A DNA stretch of 64,000 nucleotides from the NCBI GenBank assembly GCA_018417955.1, contig JACTVC010000013.1, positions 62,001-126,000 of the forward strand. Direction: 5' to 3'. This stretch comes from Laccaria trichodermophora (Eukaryota; Basidiomycota; Agaricomycetes; Agaricales; Hydnangiaceae). The position numbers and the translations under genes are program-made. Shown here piece by piece: positions 10,251-21,604 of the stretch (its first letter is position 1; every line of letters begins with the position of its first letter). Under the pieces are notes generated by a model. The model was not told the DNA's origin. It did no database searches and worked only from the letters and a program-made list of their open reading frames with translations.

Positions 10251-12245
10251 GAAATTCATCGAAATGAACATTTGGATTAATAGTTCGGGGATTCCGCATT
10301 TTCATGCAACATTTGTAAAATATTCCCCACATGCCATGGATATTTAAATTGATGCTTCGGGAATTCCGCATTTTCACACAACATTTGTCCAGACACCTAG
10401 TTTGTTATTGTTTCAGACATTCCACACATGCTGTTAATATTTAAATAGATGCTTCGGCACTCCGGCACCTTTATGGGTTGTTATTTTCTGGGATATTTTG
10501 CACATGCTGTGGGTATTTAAATTGATGCTTCAGAGCTTCCGCACTTTCATGCAAAATTTGTCCTGGTTAGATATTTTTCCGGATATTCCGCACATGCTGT
10601 GGATATTTAAATTGATGCTTTGGAACTTCCGCACTTTCACACAACATTTGTCTGGACATGTGGGTTGTCTTTCTTTCAGATATTCCACACATGCTGTTAA
10701 TATTTAAATTGATGTTTTGGAACTTCCACACTTTCACACAACATTTGTCCGGACACTTGGGCTGTTATTTTTTCGGTTATTCCGCACATGCTGTTAATAT
10801 TTAAATTGATGCTTCAGAACTTCCGCATTTTCACACAACATGTGTCCGGACACCTGGGTTGTTATTTATTTGGATATTCCGCACACACTGTTAATATTTA
10901 AATTGATGCTTCGGAACTTCCGCACTTTCATGCAACATTTGTCCGGACACTTGGGCTGTTATTTTTTCGGTTATTCCGCACATGCTGTTAATATTTAAAT
11001 TGATGCTTCAGAACTTCCACACTTTCACACAACATTTGTCCGGACACTTGGGTTGTCTTCCATTCACATATTCCGCACATGCTGTTAATATTTAAATTGA
11101 TGCTTCGGAACTTCCGCACTTTCACACAACATTTGTCCTGACACTTGGGCTGTTATTTTTTCGGATATTCCACACATGCTGTTAATATTTAAATTGATGC
11201 TTCGGAACTTCTGCATTTTCACACAACATGTGTCCGGACACCTGGGTTGTTATTTATTTGGATATTCCGCACACACTGTTAATATTTAAATTGATGCTTC
11301 GGAACTTCCACACTTTCACACAACATTTGTCCGGACACTTGGGCTGTTATTTTTTCGGTTATTCCGCACATGCTGTTAATATTTAAATTGATGCTTCAGA
11401 ACTTCCGCATTTTCACACAACATGTGTCCGGACACCTGGGTTGTTATTTATTTGGATATTCCGCACACACTGTTAATATTTAAATTGATGCTTCGGAACT
11501 TCCGCATTTTCACACAACATGTGTCCGGACACCTGGGTTGTTATTTATTTGGATATTCCGCACACACTGTTAATATTTAAATTGATGCTTCGGAACTTCC
11601 GCATTTTCACACAACATGTGTCCGGACACCTGGGTTGTTATTTATTTGGATATTCCGCACACACTGTTAATATTTAAATTGATGCTTCGGAACTTCCGCA
11701 TTTTCACACAACATGTGTCCGGACACCTGGGTTGTTATTTATTTGGATATTCCGCACACACTGTTAATATTTAAATTGATGCTTCGGAACTTCCGCATTT
11801 TCACACAACATGTGTCCGGACACCTGGGTTGTTATTTATTTGGATATTCCGCACACACTGTTAATATTTAAATTGATGCTTCGGAACTTCCGCATTTTCA
11901 CACAACATGTGTCCGGACACCTGGGTTGTTATTTATTTGGATATTCCGCACACACTGTTAATATTTAAATTGATGCTTCGGAACTTCCGCACTTTCACAC
12001 AACATTTGTCTGGACACTTGGGCTGTTATTTTTTCGGTTATTCCGCACATGCTGTTAATATTTAAATTGATGCTTCGGAACTTCTGCACTTTCATGCAAC
12101 ATTTGTCCGGACACTTCGGTTGTTATTTTTTCGGTTATTCTGCACATGCTGTTAATATTTAAATTGATGCTTTGGCACTTCAGCACTTCCATACAACATT
12201 TGTCTGGACACCTGGGTTGTTATTATTCTGGATATTCTGCACATC
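10251..12245 (-). repeat. 97-bp satellite array, inverted orientation (~20 units)
   Basis: The reverse complement of the 7170-9530 repeat, again with 97-bp spacing (GTGTCCGGAC begins at 11521, 11618 and 11715). Units between about 11430 and 11990 are nearly identical to one another, which points to recent local amplification. Outer units are more diverged. Confidence 0.95.
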
Positions 12246-12936
12246 TCATTTCAAATCTTTTGGAATGCGGGCCGGAGAATGTCCTGTTTCACAGGTGTCA
12301 TGTCCTTCTTTCTCGTAGAAGCTTTTTTCTCCCCTGTTCCCCAGCCCCATATGGTTTGGATTTCCCCACGTCCGAAATTTTGATTACATTGGGAATTCCA
12401 CAAATTCAAGCCCAAGATCTGGAAAAGAAATATGCGGAAATTCCGTGTTTCTTCTCCCCAGCATCTGCAGAATATGCTGCAAATTCGAGCAAATTGCCGG
12501 GAAATGCAATATCCGGGAATTCCGCAAATTGTCTCCTGAGCGCAATATCCGGAAAATTTGCGGGCCCTGCAGGCCCACCATTAGGCCCAACAATCAACCA
12601 TAGACAGTCACAGAGGATGGCCCTAACATAGGCACCTTAAGCTACCTCGTGACCGGTTGGGCCCAACTTATGCCATTAGGCACAGAAAATACATTGGCCA
12701 CAACATTAGCCCATAACCTATTCCCCTGGTCATTAGGCCAAACATATAGCCATTGTGCGGCTTCAACATTGGGCCCAAATACCACCCTTAGGCTAATTCC
12801 AGCCACCAAATACCACCATAATTGGGCCAAATGATTGGTTGGTGGGGTCTTGTTTGGGCGGATCGTTGGGCCCAACATTCAACCTTAAACGTCATTCTGG
12901 CATTGGCCCCACATATGGTCCCATAACGTGCATTCC
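12246..12936. other. Inner arm of the satellite element, no gene
   Basis: This arm contains degenerate repeat-like pieces (GCGGAAATTCCGTG, ATATCCGG words at 12430-12550) and repeated GGGCCCAA/TTGGGCCC words (12655-12950). The 161-codon frame at 12146-12631 starts inside the satellite and has no protein signature. Confidence 0.5.
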
Positions 12937-12999
12937 CATTGGGCCCATTTGTGTACCGCTATGAGCCATAGGACAATTGTCCGTTTCTATTGTTATGGT
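12937..12999 (-). repeat. Right terminal inverted repeat of the satellite element
   Basis: Inverted partner of 6563-6625; ends ...CCGTTTCTATTGTTATGGT at 12999. Confidence 0.85.
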
Positions 13000-13131
13000 T
13001 CAATAGCGCACCTGCTGAATGCCCTGAACTCCGACAAGTCCGACCGCCCCACCCATTGTCTGACCCATTGTCTGACCGTCCAGCATGTCCGGCACTGTAC
13101 AAACATAGCCTAATACGTAGCATACACACTC

Positions 13132-15341
13132 TTGTGCATCAATATGCAGTATGACATTCCACTGAGGGACCTGATTCCACTGCAGGAAGCTCATCCTGAC
13201 CTCTCACTCCACCAAGTGATGAAGTTTATCCTCTTGGTGGCAAGACTTAAGGATGATATCATCCTTGTTCAACCTGCTGACCTTGAGGTGGACAAGGCTC
13301 CTGTCGTTCTCCCTCGCAGCATCAAGATTTTCCTAGAACACAGTTGCTTGATGAGTGTCCCTTGTGTAGATAGTTGCTGGGACACCCTCAAGTTTTTTAT
13401 CTGGGAAAACCCATCTCAAGAAACAGCTCAAGAATTGTTCTCGCAGCATGGACATCATCTCGGGCTGAGTATGTCCTAACGCACTTGGATTATATTTCAA
13501 GGCCGTGGTTTTACTAACTTTTTCTCTCTCTAACTATTAGCATCACGTACCCTATACCCTCCTCAACATAGATGTTCATCTCCGGACTGTCCTCATGCCA
13601 AAAAAGGACTGCTGTTGAAGAAGGCAGAGCAACGTCAGGCTGTGCTGTATACACTCAACAATGCTGCGCAACCTGTCTATTCCATTCACTTATATTGCGA
13701 AGGTAAGTAATACACTCAAATCAATGTTAAATCACAAACATCCACCTGCCGAAGGCTGTTCTGTCAACTACCACCATAATTATCATGTGACAAACAACGA
13801 AAGAATTTATTATGATGGTGTTCCCGAGATCCTACAAGTTAGCAAGCACCAATTTGTTGAGCGAAGGGTAATTGTGTTGTGGACGACTCTGATGCTGGTT
13901 TCATGGTACATAATTCATTATCTGAATGTCTAGAACAGCTGATAACATTACTCAAAGGACATCAGCAACAAATTGTGCAAGGATGTACAATCTTGCGCTT
14001 GGCAATACAAAGCCGCCTGAAGATTGGAAGTTTGGTTTTACGCTAGTGACAGAACACGTTTGGGATGCCTTCACACTTATGTCCCTTCTTGAAGATGCCA
14101 ACAGACGTGAAATGACCCTAACTGTCCCACACACTGGTGCCCAAAAGGATCGGTTCACGGAGGCTGTTCAGGCACGAAACACTCGGTTCCGACTTTATAG
14201 CCAACCTGAACTACGACATCACTGTACTAAATGTATGCGGACATATGTTGGGCCTGATGGAACTGGTAAGATTCAGACCACGAGATTTAACCATGATAGA
14301 TATCTAACAGCCTTCTACATTCTAGTCACCCAGAAGGTGTGGGTTGTCGTGATTGATGGTGTTACTGTTGGTCATCCCTGTTGCACGGTCCACAATTGCC
14401 ATATTCCGCTTGCAAATAACCAACATCGCTTCTGTCCCCTACACACACTGACTCATGGATCTGTTTGTGCCATCATTGGATGCAACAACAAAGTGACCGT
14501 TGATAGCTGGGTTTGCTCAGATCTCACACACAAGCAGGTTGAAAAGATACATAAAGAACGAGGCGAGTCTTGGTTCCAGCTTCAGGAACGGCTTCAGCGT
14601 GCAAAAGTAGCTCATCCAAGTGATTTTATTGGAGATGAAATAGCGACTGATAGCATTGAGGAGGCGGATGTTGAGGAAGAGGGCTTTGAAGTAGATGAGC
14701 GTGGCATAGTTTTGATGGCTGGAGCAACAGAGGTCCACCGCAATGTCCAGACAAAGAAGATTCGAGCACAATTCAGGCAGAAGCGCACTCACAATGAGCA
14801 AATAATTGTCACACCCTGTGGAATGATCATTGCCTGTGAAACATTTTATGGTGCTGAGGGAGTAGGCTCCATTGTGGTATGTACAGTTTATATGTGATAA
14901 CGTCTCATTTATATTTTTTGGCAGGAGATGATTAAACGCACATTCTGTGAAGATATAAAGCCGGATCACATTTTCTTCGACAACAATTGTTCACTTGCAA
15001 AAATGGTTACCAACGACCCCTTCTTTCATGATATTGGATTGACCGTTGACATATTCCACTTCAAATGCAAGCATTCCGAAGCAGATATTTTTTGTCAGAC
15101 AAACTGCAATGCTTCGGCTTACCCAGAACTTCTGGGTGTTAACGGAAAAGCCTGGTACTTTAATTCCTCAATCGCTGAGCAGACTAATGTGTGGCTCAGC
15201 AGTTACCATGCAATATGCAGGGAGATGTTGGTGGACAAGTTCAATTTCTTTCTTGATGAAATGATTATGCAAAGAAACCGTGCAACAAAAGAGAAGTTGA
15301 TTAGGCAGGGATGTTCTCCACAGACTTGGGCAAGGGGGTAG
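13132..15341 (+). CDS. KDZ-type transposase with CxC5/CxC6 cysteine clusters, five exons, apparently intact
   Basis: Joining exons 13132-13468, 13541-13702, 13755-13905, 13958-14876 and 14925-15341 (introns of 48-72 bp, all GT-AG) gives an uninterrupted frame of 661 codons. Exon 2 encodes a CxC5-like cluster (RTLYPPQHRCSSPDCPHAKK, then KKAEQRQAVLYTL and LYCE). Exon 4 encodes the CxC6-like cluster (HPCCTVHNCHIPLANNQHRF, then CPLH, CAIIGCN and CSD). Exons 4-5 carry the transposase core (ITPCGM-like strand, DHIFFDNNCSLAKMV, DIFHFKCKHSEADIFC, AYPELLGVNGKAWYFNSS). The family is Kyakuja-Dileera-Zisupton DNA transposases, which are abundant in agaricomycetes. A second in-frame Met four codons downstream is an alternative start. 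It lies 133 bp beyond the satellite element and is convergent with a decayed GRF-finger gene. Splice sites are read by eye and rest on frame continuity. Confidence 0.85.
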
Positions 15342-15403
15342 ACTGTAGTGACATTACAATGTAGTTGGTACAAATCAAAGTGAACTATGTAAAAACGTCT
15401 AAA

Positions 15404-17488
15404 TTACTTGTGAGCCCGTTTGGAAGACTTACGCTTTCTAGCCTTCTCTTTCAACAATTGGTCATCAGCCAAAAATTTGGACCATGTACCCTCTGGGGTA
15501 CGGCCAGCATCATAGCACTTGGTACACACTTTATCCGTCGCATCATTCCAAAGCCGGCGATGATTGTAAAAGGTGGTCGACTTGAACTGTGTTCCAAAGA
15601 AATCCTCGAAAGTTTTCCCGACATTCGACTTTGCCTTGCGTGCCCTTTTGCATGCCTTGAAACCCTTAACGACATCGACACAGTAGAAGTCATGAGGCCA
15701 GATAGGCTTGTCATCATCGGAATCAATGTAGATGGCATGGTGGGAGGAGATACCCATCGGTGATGGACTGCGAGAGGAGGGAGATTCCGATGATGAGCTG
15801 AGAGACTGGTGGCACGCGCGGCGTTTCATAGACAAGGTGGTTTGATGGGCTGTAGGTTTAGCGGTAATTGGCATAAGCTCATCGCTTGAGCTCTCTTCCT
15901 TCAAGGCATGCCGCTCAACCTGTTCAGCCTTAATCATGTGTTTTGCAATGCGCGGTACCCTGCCACGTAATTCAAACTCTGCATCCGAAGCCTCTTCAAC
16001 CTTGACTGGCGCCTTTCCCTTGTCCCTCATCGCATTCCGTGTATTTAGATGAGTGGGACTGTCATCATCTGAAAGAGAGATGGCTGACAATGGTCGAGGG
16101 TGATGGCATCGTGATTTAAGAGTTGGCAGTGGGTCTTGTGTCGCATTGTCATTGATAGGAGAATCAGGGTCAGGTGGTCGGGTTGAACGCGCTAGGGACT
16201 TGGGAATGGGCTGTGCAGCGATGGTGGTGGGCTTGTTATCACTGAACGTGAACTCAGGTGAAGGGCTACTACGGGACTTGAGCTGTTGGCGAACAAAGGC
16301 ACGTTCACCGGCTAGGTTGTTCCTGATATGGATACTGCCCCCCTGACTCTGAAGGGACTTCGTCAACAAATCATCGAAGTCGAGACAGAGGGAGACGCTG
16401 AGAGCCTTCAGAAAGATTCTATCACCCTCCTTGAGGGTGACAACATGCCCAACCGTGACCTTGGTCCAAGTATGGACCTGATGATTGTAAAGCTTTATCC
16501 GTGTCAAAGATGGGTTCACGTCAAGGGGAATGTCAAGGTCGGAGAGGACATCGGTGGTGATAATGAAATGGGGCCACACGAACCCACCCTGAAATTCAGA
16601 GATAGTCGGTTCAACATGGTCCTAGCCAGTCTAATCAGTAGGTGTGCATAGATACTAGGAAATGACATACCGTTGCCCAACCATACCCAATAACATGATT
16701 CTTAGCCTTTTTAATGCGCGACAAACGCTCTGCATCCTCAGCCCTCTTCTTCTCCTCTAGACGCTGCTCCATGGTGTATTGCTCTGTAAATGTCGCCTTC
16801 ATCTGTGACACGATTCAAGGGTTTGCGAAAGCGTCCGTTTCGTTGGTAACGGAGATGGCGGCATGTGGCAATGCGGTCTTGGAAGCAGCGGATGAGGTTG
16901 TGGCAGTGCAGGGTGAGGTTGCGGTGGTGATGAGTGTCGATCTCTCCACGCTTTCCGTGGTTGAAGGGAGACACAGTGCCGTGAGTGCAGTAGCGGCCTG
17001 CTCTTTCGTTGCATGATTGGGTGCACCAGTGCACCCACCACTCGATACACAGTGAGCACGGCACATGTACCTGTGACAAACAGTGTTTTTCTGTTTGATG
17101 CACCACGGGATGTAGCAGCACTTGCCCAAGTTGGAGGGGCCAGGTATTGGCTGATTTTCGAGGTGTTCAATGGTGTGGTTGAGGGCAATGAGAGTAGATT
17201 GATCGGATGTGGTACCAGGAAGTGTGGCGGTTGGTGTCAGGGATGGTGAGCTGGCTTGCGAGCTGGCAGGTGAACTCTTGGGGGTGCACCATCGAAGAAG
17301 GGGCACTCGTCCCTCTCAGACGTGAGCAGCATGCAGCTTGCAAACTTCCTCCCTGCGTTCCCGTTTGCGTTGCTGATGCAAACCTGGACCGGAACTGCAA
17401 CTTTGTGGTCACTACAGAAGAATTGCCGTGATTCGGACATGGCATTCTGATGGTGCAGCTCGGAAGGTTGATTTGGAGGGAAGGGCAA
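15404..17488 (-). pseudogene. Decayed GRF-type zinc-finger / Cys-rich hypothetical gene
   Basis: Reading leftwards, 17488-17290 encodes a GRF-like zinc finger (FFCSDHK, then NAGRKFASC and ECPFFDG). The frame shifts within the run of C near 17290 and continues with a Cys-rich segment (KCCYIPWCIKQKNTVC, MCRAHCVSSGGC). A TGA at 16817-16815 then interrupts, followed in the same frame by a charged helical stretch (EQRLEEKKRAEDAERLSRIK). After a 49-bp intron (16670-16622) comes a 391-codon open frame with a Ser/Pro-rich middle and a conserved-looking C-terminus (WPHDFYCVDVVKGFKACKRA, TTFYNHRRLW). The coherent order of segments supports one former gene; the frameshift and stop make it a pseudogene or a mis-sequenced gene. 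Function unknown. It is tail-to-tail with the KDZ transposase. Confidence 0.6.
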
Positions 17489-17828
17489 GTTACTGTAGAT
17501 GTTGCTGTCCTGTGGGACTAATCCACTCTGTCAATTACAAGCCATGGTTAAAATGGAGTCCTTACTATTGGTGAGCGCTCAATGCGAATAGTGGAGTTGA
17601 CCACGGCCCGCCGTGGTTGAAACACCTATACTTATCATTAATCACAGCTATGAGAGCAACAATATCGTTTACTCACTGAAAACATGAAAAACGTATGTGT
17701 GGAGGTGAGAGAGACGAGAGAGAGTATGGTGTGAGAAACATACCAGAGCGCCAAACGTACGAACGAAGGGTCAGCCAGACAATGGGACGGTCGGCTGGAC
17801 AATCAGGACTTTCCAACTCCCCAACTTT

Positions 17829-18050
17829 TTGCCCTCAGCGGTATCTACTGGCAAAGACGACCCTATGGACGGTCCAGGCCCTTCCTCTATTCCCCTTGAA
17901 GAACGGTTAACCTCCCCTGGTCCTTCTAATCCAGCTCCGGACATCTCCTTACTTCATCAGGCAGCTGTAACTTTGGAAGAACGAGTAGAGCGCCATCCTC
18001 GAGGTGGGCAGAAGCACCACAAGTACAAGGCCAAACAACAGAAACCGTGA
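17829..18050 (+). CDS. Small hypothetical open frame, 73 aa
   Basis: A 73-codon frame with a Pro/Ser-rich start and a basic tail (HHKYKAKQQKP). The composition resembles linker or tail segments of fungal Gag-like proteins, but there is no diagnostic motif. It is immediately followed by DNA with LTR-like features. It may be the end of a decayed retroelement. Confidence 0.25.
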   Translation: MPSAVSTGKDDPMDGPGPSSIPLEERLTSPGPSNPAPDISLLHQAAVTLEERVERHPRGGQKHHKYKAKQQKP

Positions 18051-19244
18051 TCATGGCTACTGATGTGGGGGGCTTTGTGAAGAGGAACTAGGACATGATC
18101 ACTTGACATCATGCGCTGTGTATTGTATTGTACATAGTTGTTTGTTTTAGATGTATATACAAGGGGAACCCTACATTAGGGTTCATCATCTTTTTTGCAA
18201 TCTATTACTACTTGCATCGTATGCACGCAGACTAACATCTCACGTCAACACGAGCCTGTTAGGCTCATGTCACTTACCAACAACACGTTCGGCCAGCTGA
18301 GCACCCAGTAACTGCTCACCCATCGGGATAAGCGCTGACACGTTGTCAGCCACCCCTCAACTTCTCCTCATGACTTACTACGCGAGAAGTCTACAGACAC
18401 CATTTCACAGAACGCTTCACAGACTCAAACGGTGCTGCCATCAAGGTTTGGGAACCTGCCAAGGTAAAGTACTTTGAGTGCTATTGTAATCTATGAAAAT
18501 TTCGAATAAGAATTTTCCCTCCTAAGTTGATAATATGATCCCACCAGTCCAGGTCCAAGCCCAACCACACCACACTGCATCTAACTCCTTGAAATTATGG
18601 CAGGCTGTTGCACTGGTTGTGACCTTGTTGGTTGGTCAGTTCATAATAACAGTCCAATTCTCTAAATAGAGTTCACCCCATGAGTAACTTTGAGTATCCC
18701 GTGAGTGGCCCTTTCACCAGGATATTCACTTCGTTTCCTGGAAATACTCCAAATCTGACATTTGCTTTGTCTTTTTGACAGATTTGATGTCAGATTATAT
18801 ATATGTTGTTGTATATTTACACAGACTATATTTCAACTTTGGCTTGGATACGGATTTTGAAATTGTTCAAGGATTTGTTCGATCTATGGATTTTGTACTT
18901 GTAAGAAGCTGTGAAAGTATGATATATTAGGCTACATATTTTTTGTTTGTCCTAAGATTTGTCAACTTTTCGAAGGAATCAAACACAATTATAATAAATT
19001 TTGATGGAAATTTAAAAATACAACAATAAGATTTGGCCCTCAGCAGAACTGGTTGTCAGACTAAAAATCTTATAATGAGTCCATCTTATCAACAAACAAT
19101 AGTCAAAAATGATTAATTTGTCCTTACATTTGTCAATCTCTTTGCTTAGATGTCCAATCGTCCCTTGTTTCAGGTGACTGTCACCGCAACCAGCACGATC
19201 ACCTCCAATCACGCCCACACCAATGGACAACGACAATGACGATG
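18051..19244. other. Gene-free stretch, possible solo-LTR-like segment near 18059-18290
   Basis: A segment starting TGATGTGG at 18059 and ending near CAACA around 18286 contains a TATA-like word (ATGTATATACAAGG) and the direct words ACCCTACATTAGGGTTCATC. This recalls basidiomycete LTRs, but no second copy or target duplication is in the window. The remainder is AT-rich with no coding or RNA signal. Confidence 0.3.
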
Positions 19245-19458
19245 ATGTAAAATTGGGATTTTCTTTAACTTGGACAAGGCAAAGTCCATGTTGAAACTGT
19301 GATTCAAATCCATCTGGAAGCCACCTGGATTCCAGGTGGAGTCCAGATGGAGTCCAGATGGATTTTCAACAAAATTGTAGGTAAGGTCTTTTCCAAATGG
19401 AGTCCACATGGAGTCCACATGGAGTCCATCTGGAATCCATGGGGGAGGGTAAAGTACA
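19245..19458. mobile_element. Isolated right end of the 56431-62815-type KDZ element
   Basis: This stretch has the same arrangement as 62630-62815: tandem TCCAGATGGAGTCCA/TCCACATGGAGTCC words, an internal AATTGTAGGT block, and the terminus GGAATCCATGGGGGAG then GGTAAAGTAC. No matching left end is recognised upstream in the window, so it is either a solo end or the end of an element whose left part has been lost. Confidence 0.6.
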
Positions 19459-19949
19459 TTCCATTCTGTGGACTCTCATTCTGCTTGTACCATTACATTG
19501 TGTTCGGTACCATATGTTCTGAACAATGACAATCACACATTCCACATGTACCAAGCATGCCTAAACCAACTATCTGCCATTCCTGCAGTAACACACCCAC
19601 ATGCTTCCATCAACATCATCTCAGGGTTATTGTTTGCTCGAATTTTGAGGCCATGTCACCAAAGATAGGCTTTTACTATATAAAATCAGAGCTGAATAGT
19701 CCAAAATAGCCCATGAACATACAAGTACTGGAGGATTCCTCAATGGGATTGAGGTCTGGTGAATATGGAGGAAGGTAGATTAGGAGACACCTGACTGGTG
19801 GCTACCACTTTTATCATAAAACTAAGGCAATTGCCTGCAGAGCTGTGTGTATAAGTCCACAAGTTTTATGAAAGGCCTTTCATAGATGTGTCCTATGTTT
19901 TTCTTTCTCATAAAGCCTATGTTCTTTTCATAAAATATAGGCAAGGCCT
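19459..19949. other. Gene-free AT-rich DNA
   Basis: No coding, RNA or repeat structure that I can support. It separates the KDZ-type element end from the minisatellite. Confidence 0.5.
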
Positions 19950-20640
19950 CAGGGTGCTTTTCATAATTAAGCCTGTGCACTTTCAATAGGTATTTCATTC
20001 ACTGGGTTAGGTGTATTCATTGCCTTTTTCATAATTAATGGTGTGCACTTTCATTGAATATTTCATTAGGAATTTTTGGCACTTTCATTGCTTTTTTCAT
20101 AATCAATCCTGTGTGATTTCAATAAATAATTCATTGACTATGTTAGGTGTATTCATTGCCTCTATCATATTTAATGGTGTGCACTTTCATTGAATATTTC
20201 ATTAGGAATATTGGATACTTTCATTGTACTTTTCATAATTAATGTTGTGCAATTTCAATAAAAATTTCATTCCCTAGGTCAGGTGTATTCATTGCCTCTT
20301 TTGTAATTAATGTTGTCTGCTTTCATTGGATATTTCATTAGGAATTTGAACGATTTTCATTGCCCTTTCATAAATTAACCCTGTGCAATTTCAATAAATA
20401 CTTCATTTAAGGTGTATTCATTGCCTCTTTCATAATTAATGCTGTGTGCTTTCATTGAATATTTTATTATCAATTCTGGGTGCTTTCATTGTGCATTTCA
20501 ATAAATATTTCATTGGCTAGGTTATATGTATTCATGCTTCTTTCATAATTAATGATGTGCACTTTCATTGAATATTCCACAGCTTTCGTTGGGATTTTTC
20601 ATTGAGTATCTCTCAGTATTTCATTCCAATTTCATATCTA
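19950..20640. repeat. AT-rich minisatellite, ~115-136 bp units
   Basis: The word GTGTATTCATTGCC or close variants recurs at about 20011, 20147, 20283, 20412 and 20527. Each unit contains two related halves ending in CACTTTCATTGAATATTTCATT and AATTTCAATAAATAATTCATT. Five imperfect units are visible. It encodes no protein. Confidence 0.8.
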
Positions 20641-20787
20641 TCCCCAGGGCTATCATTATGATTTTTTATTATATTCCATGATAGCAATAAAATAGCTATT
20701 ACAGCCATACCTTCCTGAATCAGTTGGAATTATGTCCTGAAGTGCTTCCATTGTGGAGATATGAGATAAAAGGTTCTCAAAAGTGCT

Positions 20788-21360
20788 TAGTGTTTGAAAG
20801 TCTGGTTCAGTCCAGTTTTTTGATGCCCAGGGGCATTAACCGTAACCGCAACCAGTCTGCCTTTTCCCCAGAAGTCAAAAGACCGACTGGACTGCAAAAA
20901 GACCACAGACTGCGGTTTTTTGCAGTCTATAGACTGGTTTCAGTCTGCATCGGTTTTAACCAGTTTATGACTGGTCTTTAGGCCAATATTTTAAAATTAT
21001 GAATCGGTAAATTTATTAAGATCTCTATTAGCTTCAAAACGAGCCCAAGAACGTTAAATTCCGTTAGGAATTGGTGCTTCTATGAAATAAGTCTGGTACA
21101 TCTATTATTCCCAAAAGTAATTTACATTTTAATTCATATCTCTCTCGTTTTTTGACCAAATCGTACGTTCTTCGGTGCGTTTTAAAGGGTATTTAATGGG
21201 CTACAAAAAACCGGTCCAAACCGGTTCACATTAACCGGTTTTTTTGCGGTCTTTACATCTCAAAAATAAAAAGACCAAACCGCAGGTCTGGTCTTTTGTG
21301 GTCTTGGTCCAGTCTGGTTATGGTCTTTTTCCAGTCATGAGACCGGACTTCCAAACACTA
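20788..21360. mobile_element. Non-autonomous hAT-like element with 8-bp target duplication
   Basis: The element begins TAGTGTTTGAAAGTC at 20788 and ends ...GGACTTCCAAACACTA at 21360; the ends are inverted repeats. It is flanked by perfect 8-bp direct repeats AAAGTGCT (20780-20787 and 21361-21368). TIRs starting TAGTG plus an 8-bp duplication are diagnostic of the hAT superfamily. The interior is rich in GGTC/GACC and AACCGGTT words and encodes no transposase. It shares its termini with the element at 53675-54977. Confidence 0.9.
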
Positions 21361-21604
21361 AAAGTGCTGCATTTTGTTTTTTTGTTTTTTTGCATTTTTC
21401 TACATGAAAAGAACACTAAACAACATGATTTCAACAGATTCAGAAAGCTAAGAGAAGGGGCTACAACTATTGTATCATGGGCAATTTCTCCCAAAAAGGA
21501 AGGTACATGCCCTGAAAGGGTAATTGACACTGACAGACTACAAAAGATTGCTGATATACTGCAAAAGTTATTTATAGCCTACAAAGTTTACTAATAGACT
21601 ACAA

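Larger units (their letters stand above)
6563..12999. mobile_element. Giant non-autonomous TIR element filled with opposed 97-bp satellite arrays
   Basis: The ends are inverted repeats of about 63 bp with 3-4 mismatches. Both arms read ACCATAACAATAGAAACGG then ACAATTGTCCTATGGCTCAT from the outside in. Between them lie degenerate 60-70 bp subterminal repeats (about 6800-7170, containing GCCCGAAATGCACAGTCAAC), a forward 97-bp array, a 0.7-kb spacer, an inverted 97-bp array and a second non-repetitive arm. No protein of any family is encoded. I found no unambiguous target duplication at 6562/13000. A KDZ transposase gene starts 133 bp beyond the right end, but whether it belongs to the same element is not shown. 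Confidence 0.75.

Noticed and set aside
7170..12245. CRISPR-like repeat/spacer array
   Set aside because: The whole 97-bp unit repeats with no unique spacers, and the genome is eukaryotic.
16714..17016. Plus-strand 100-codon frame opposite the GRF gene
   Set aside because: Shadow of the minus-strand coding sequence. The minus strand has ordered Cys motifs and intron signals; this frame has none.
18059..18286. Solo LTR
   Set aside because: TG...CA-like ends and a TATA-like word are present, but there is no second copy, no target duplication and no primer-binding site in the window, so it is mentioned only as a possibility.
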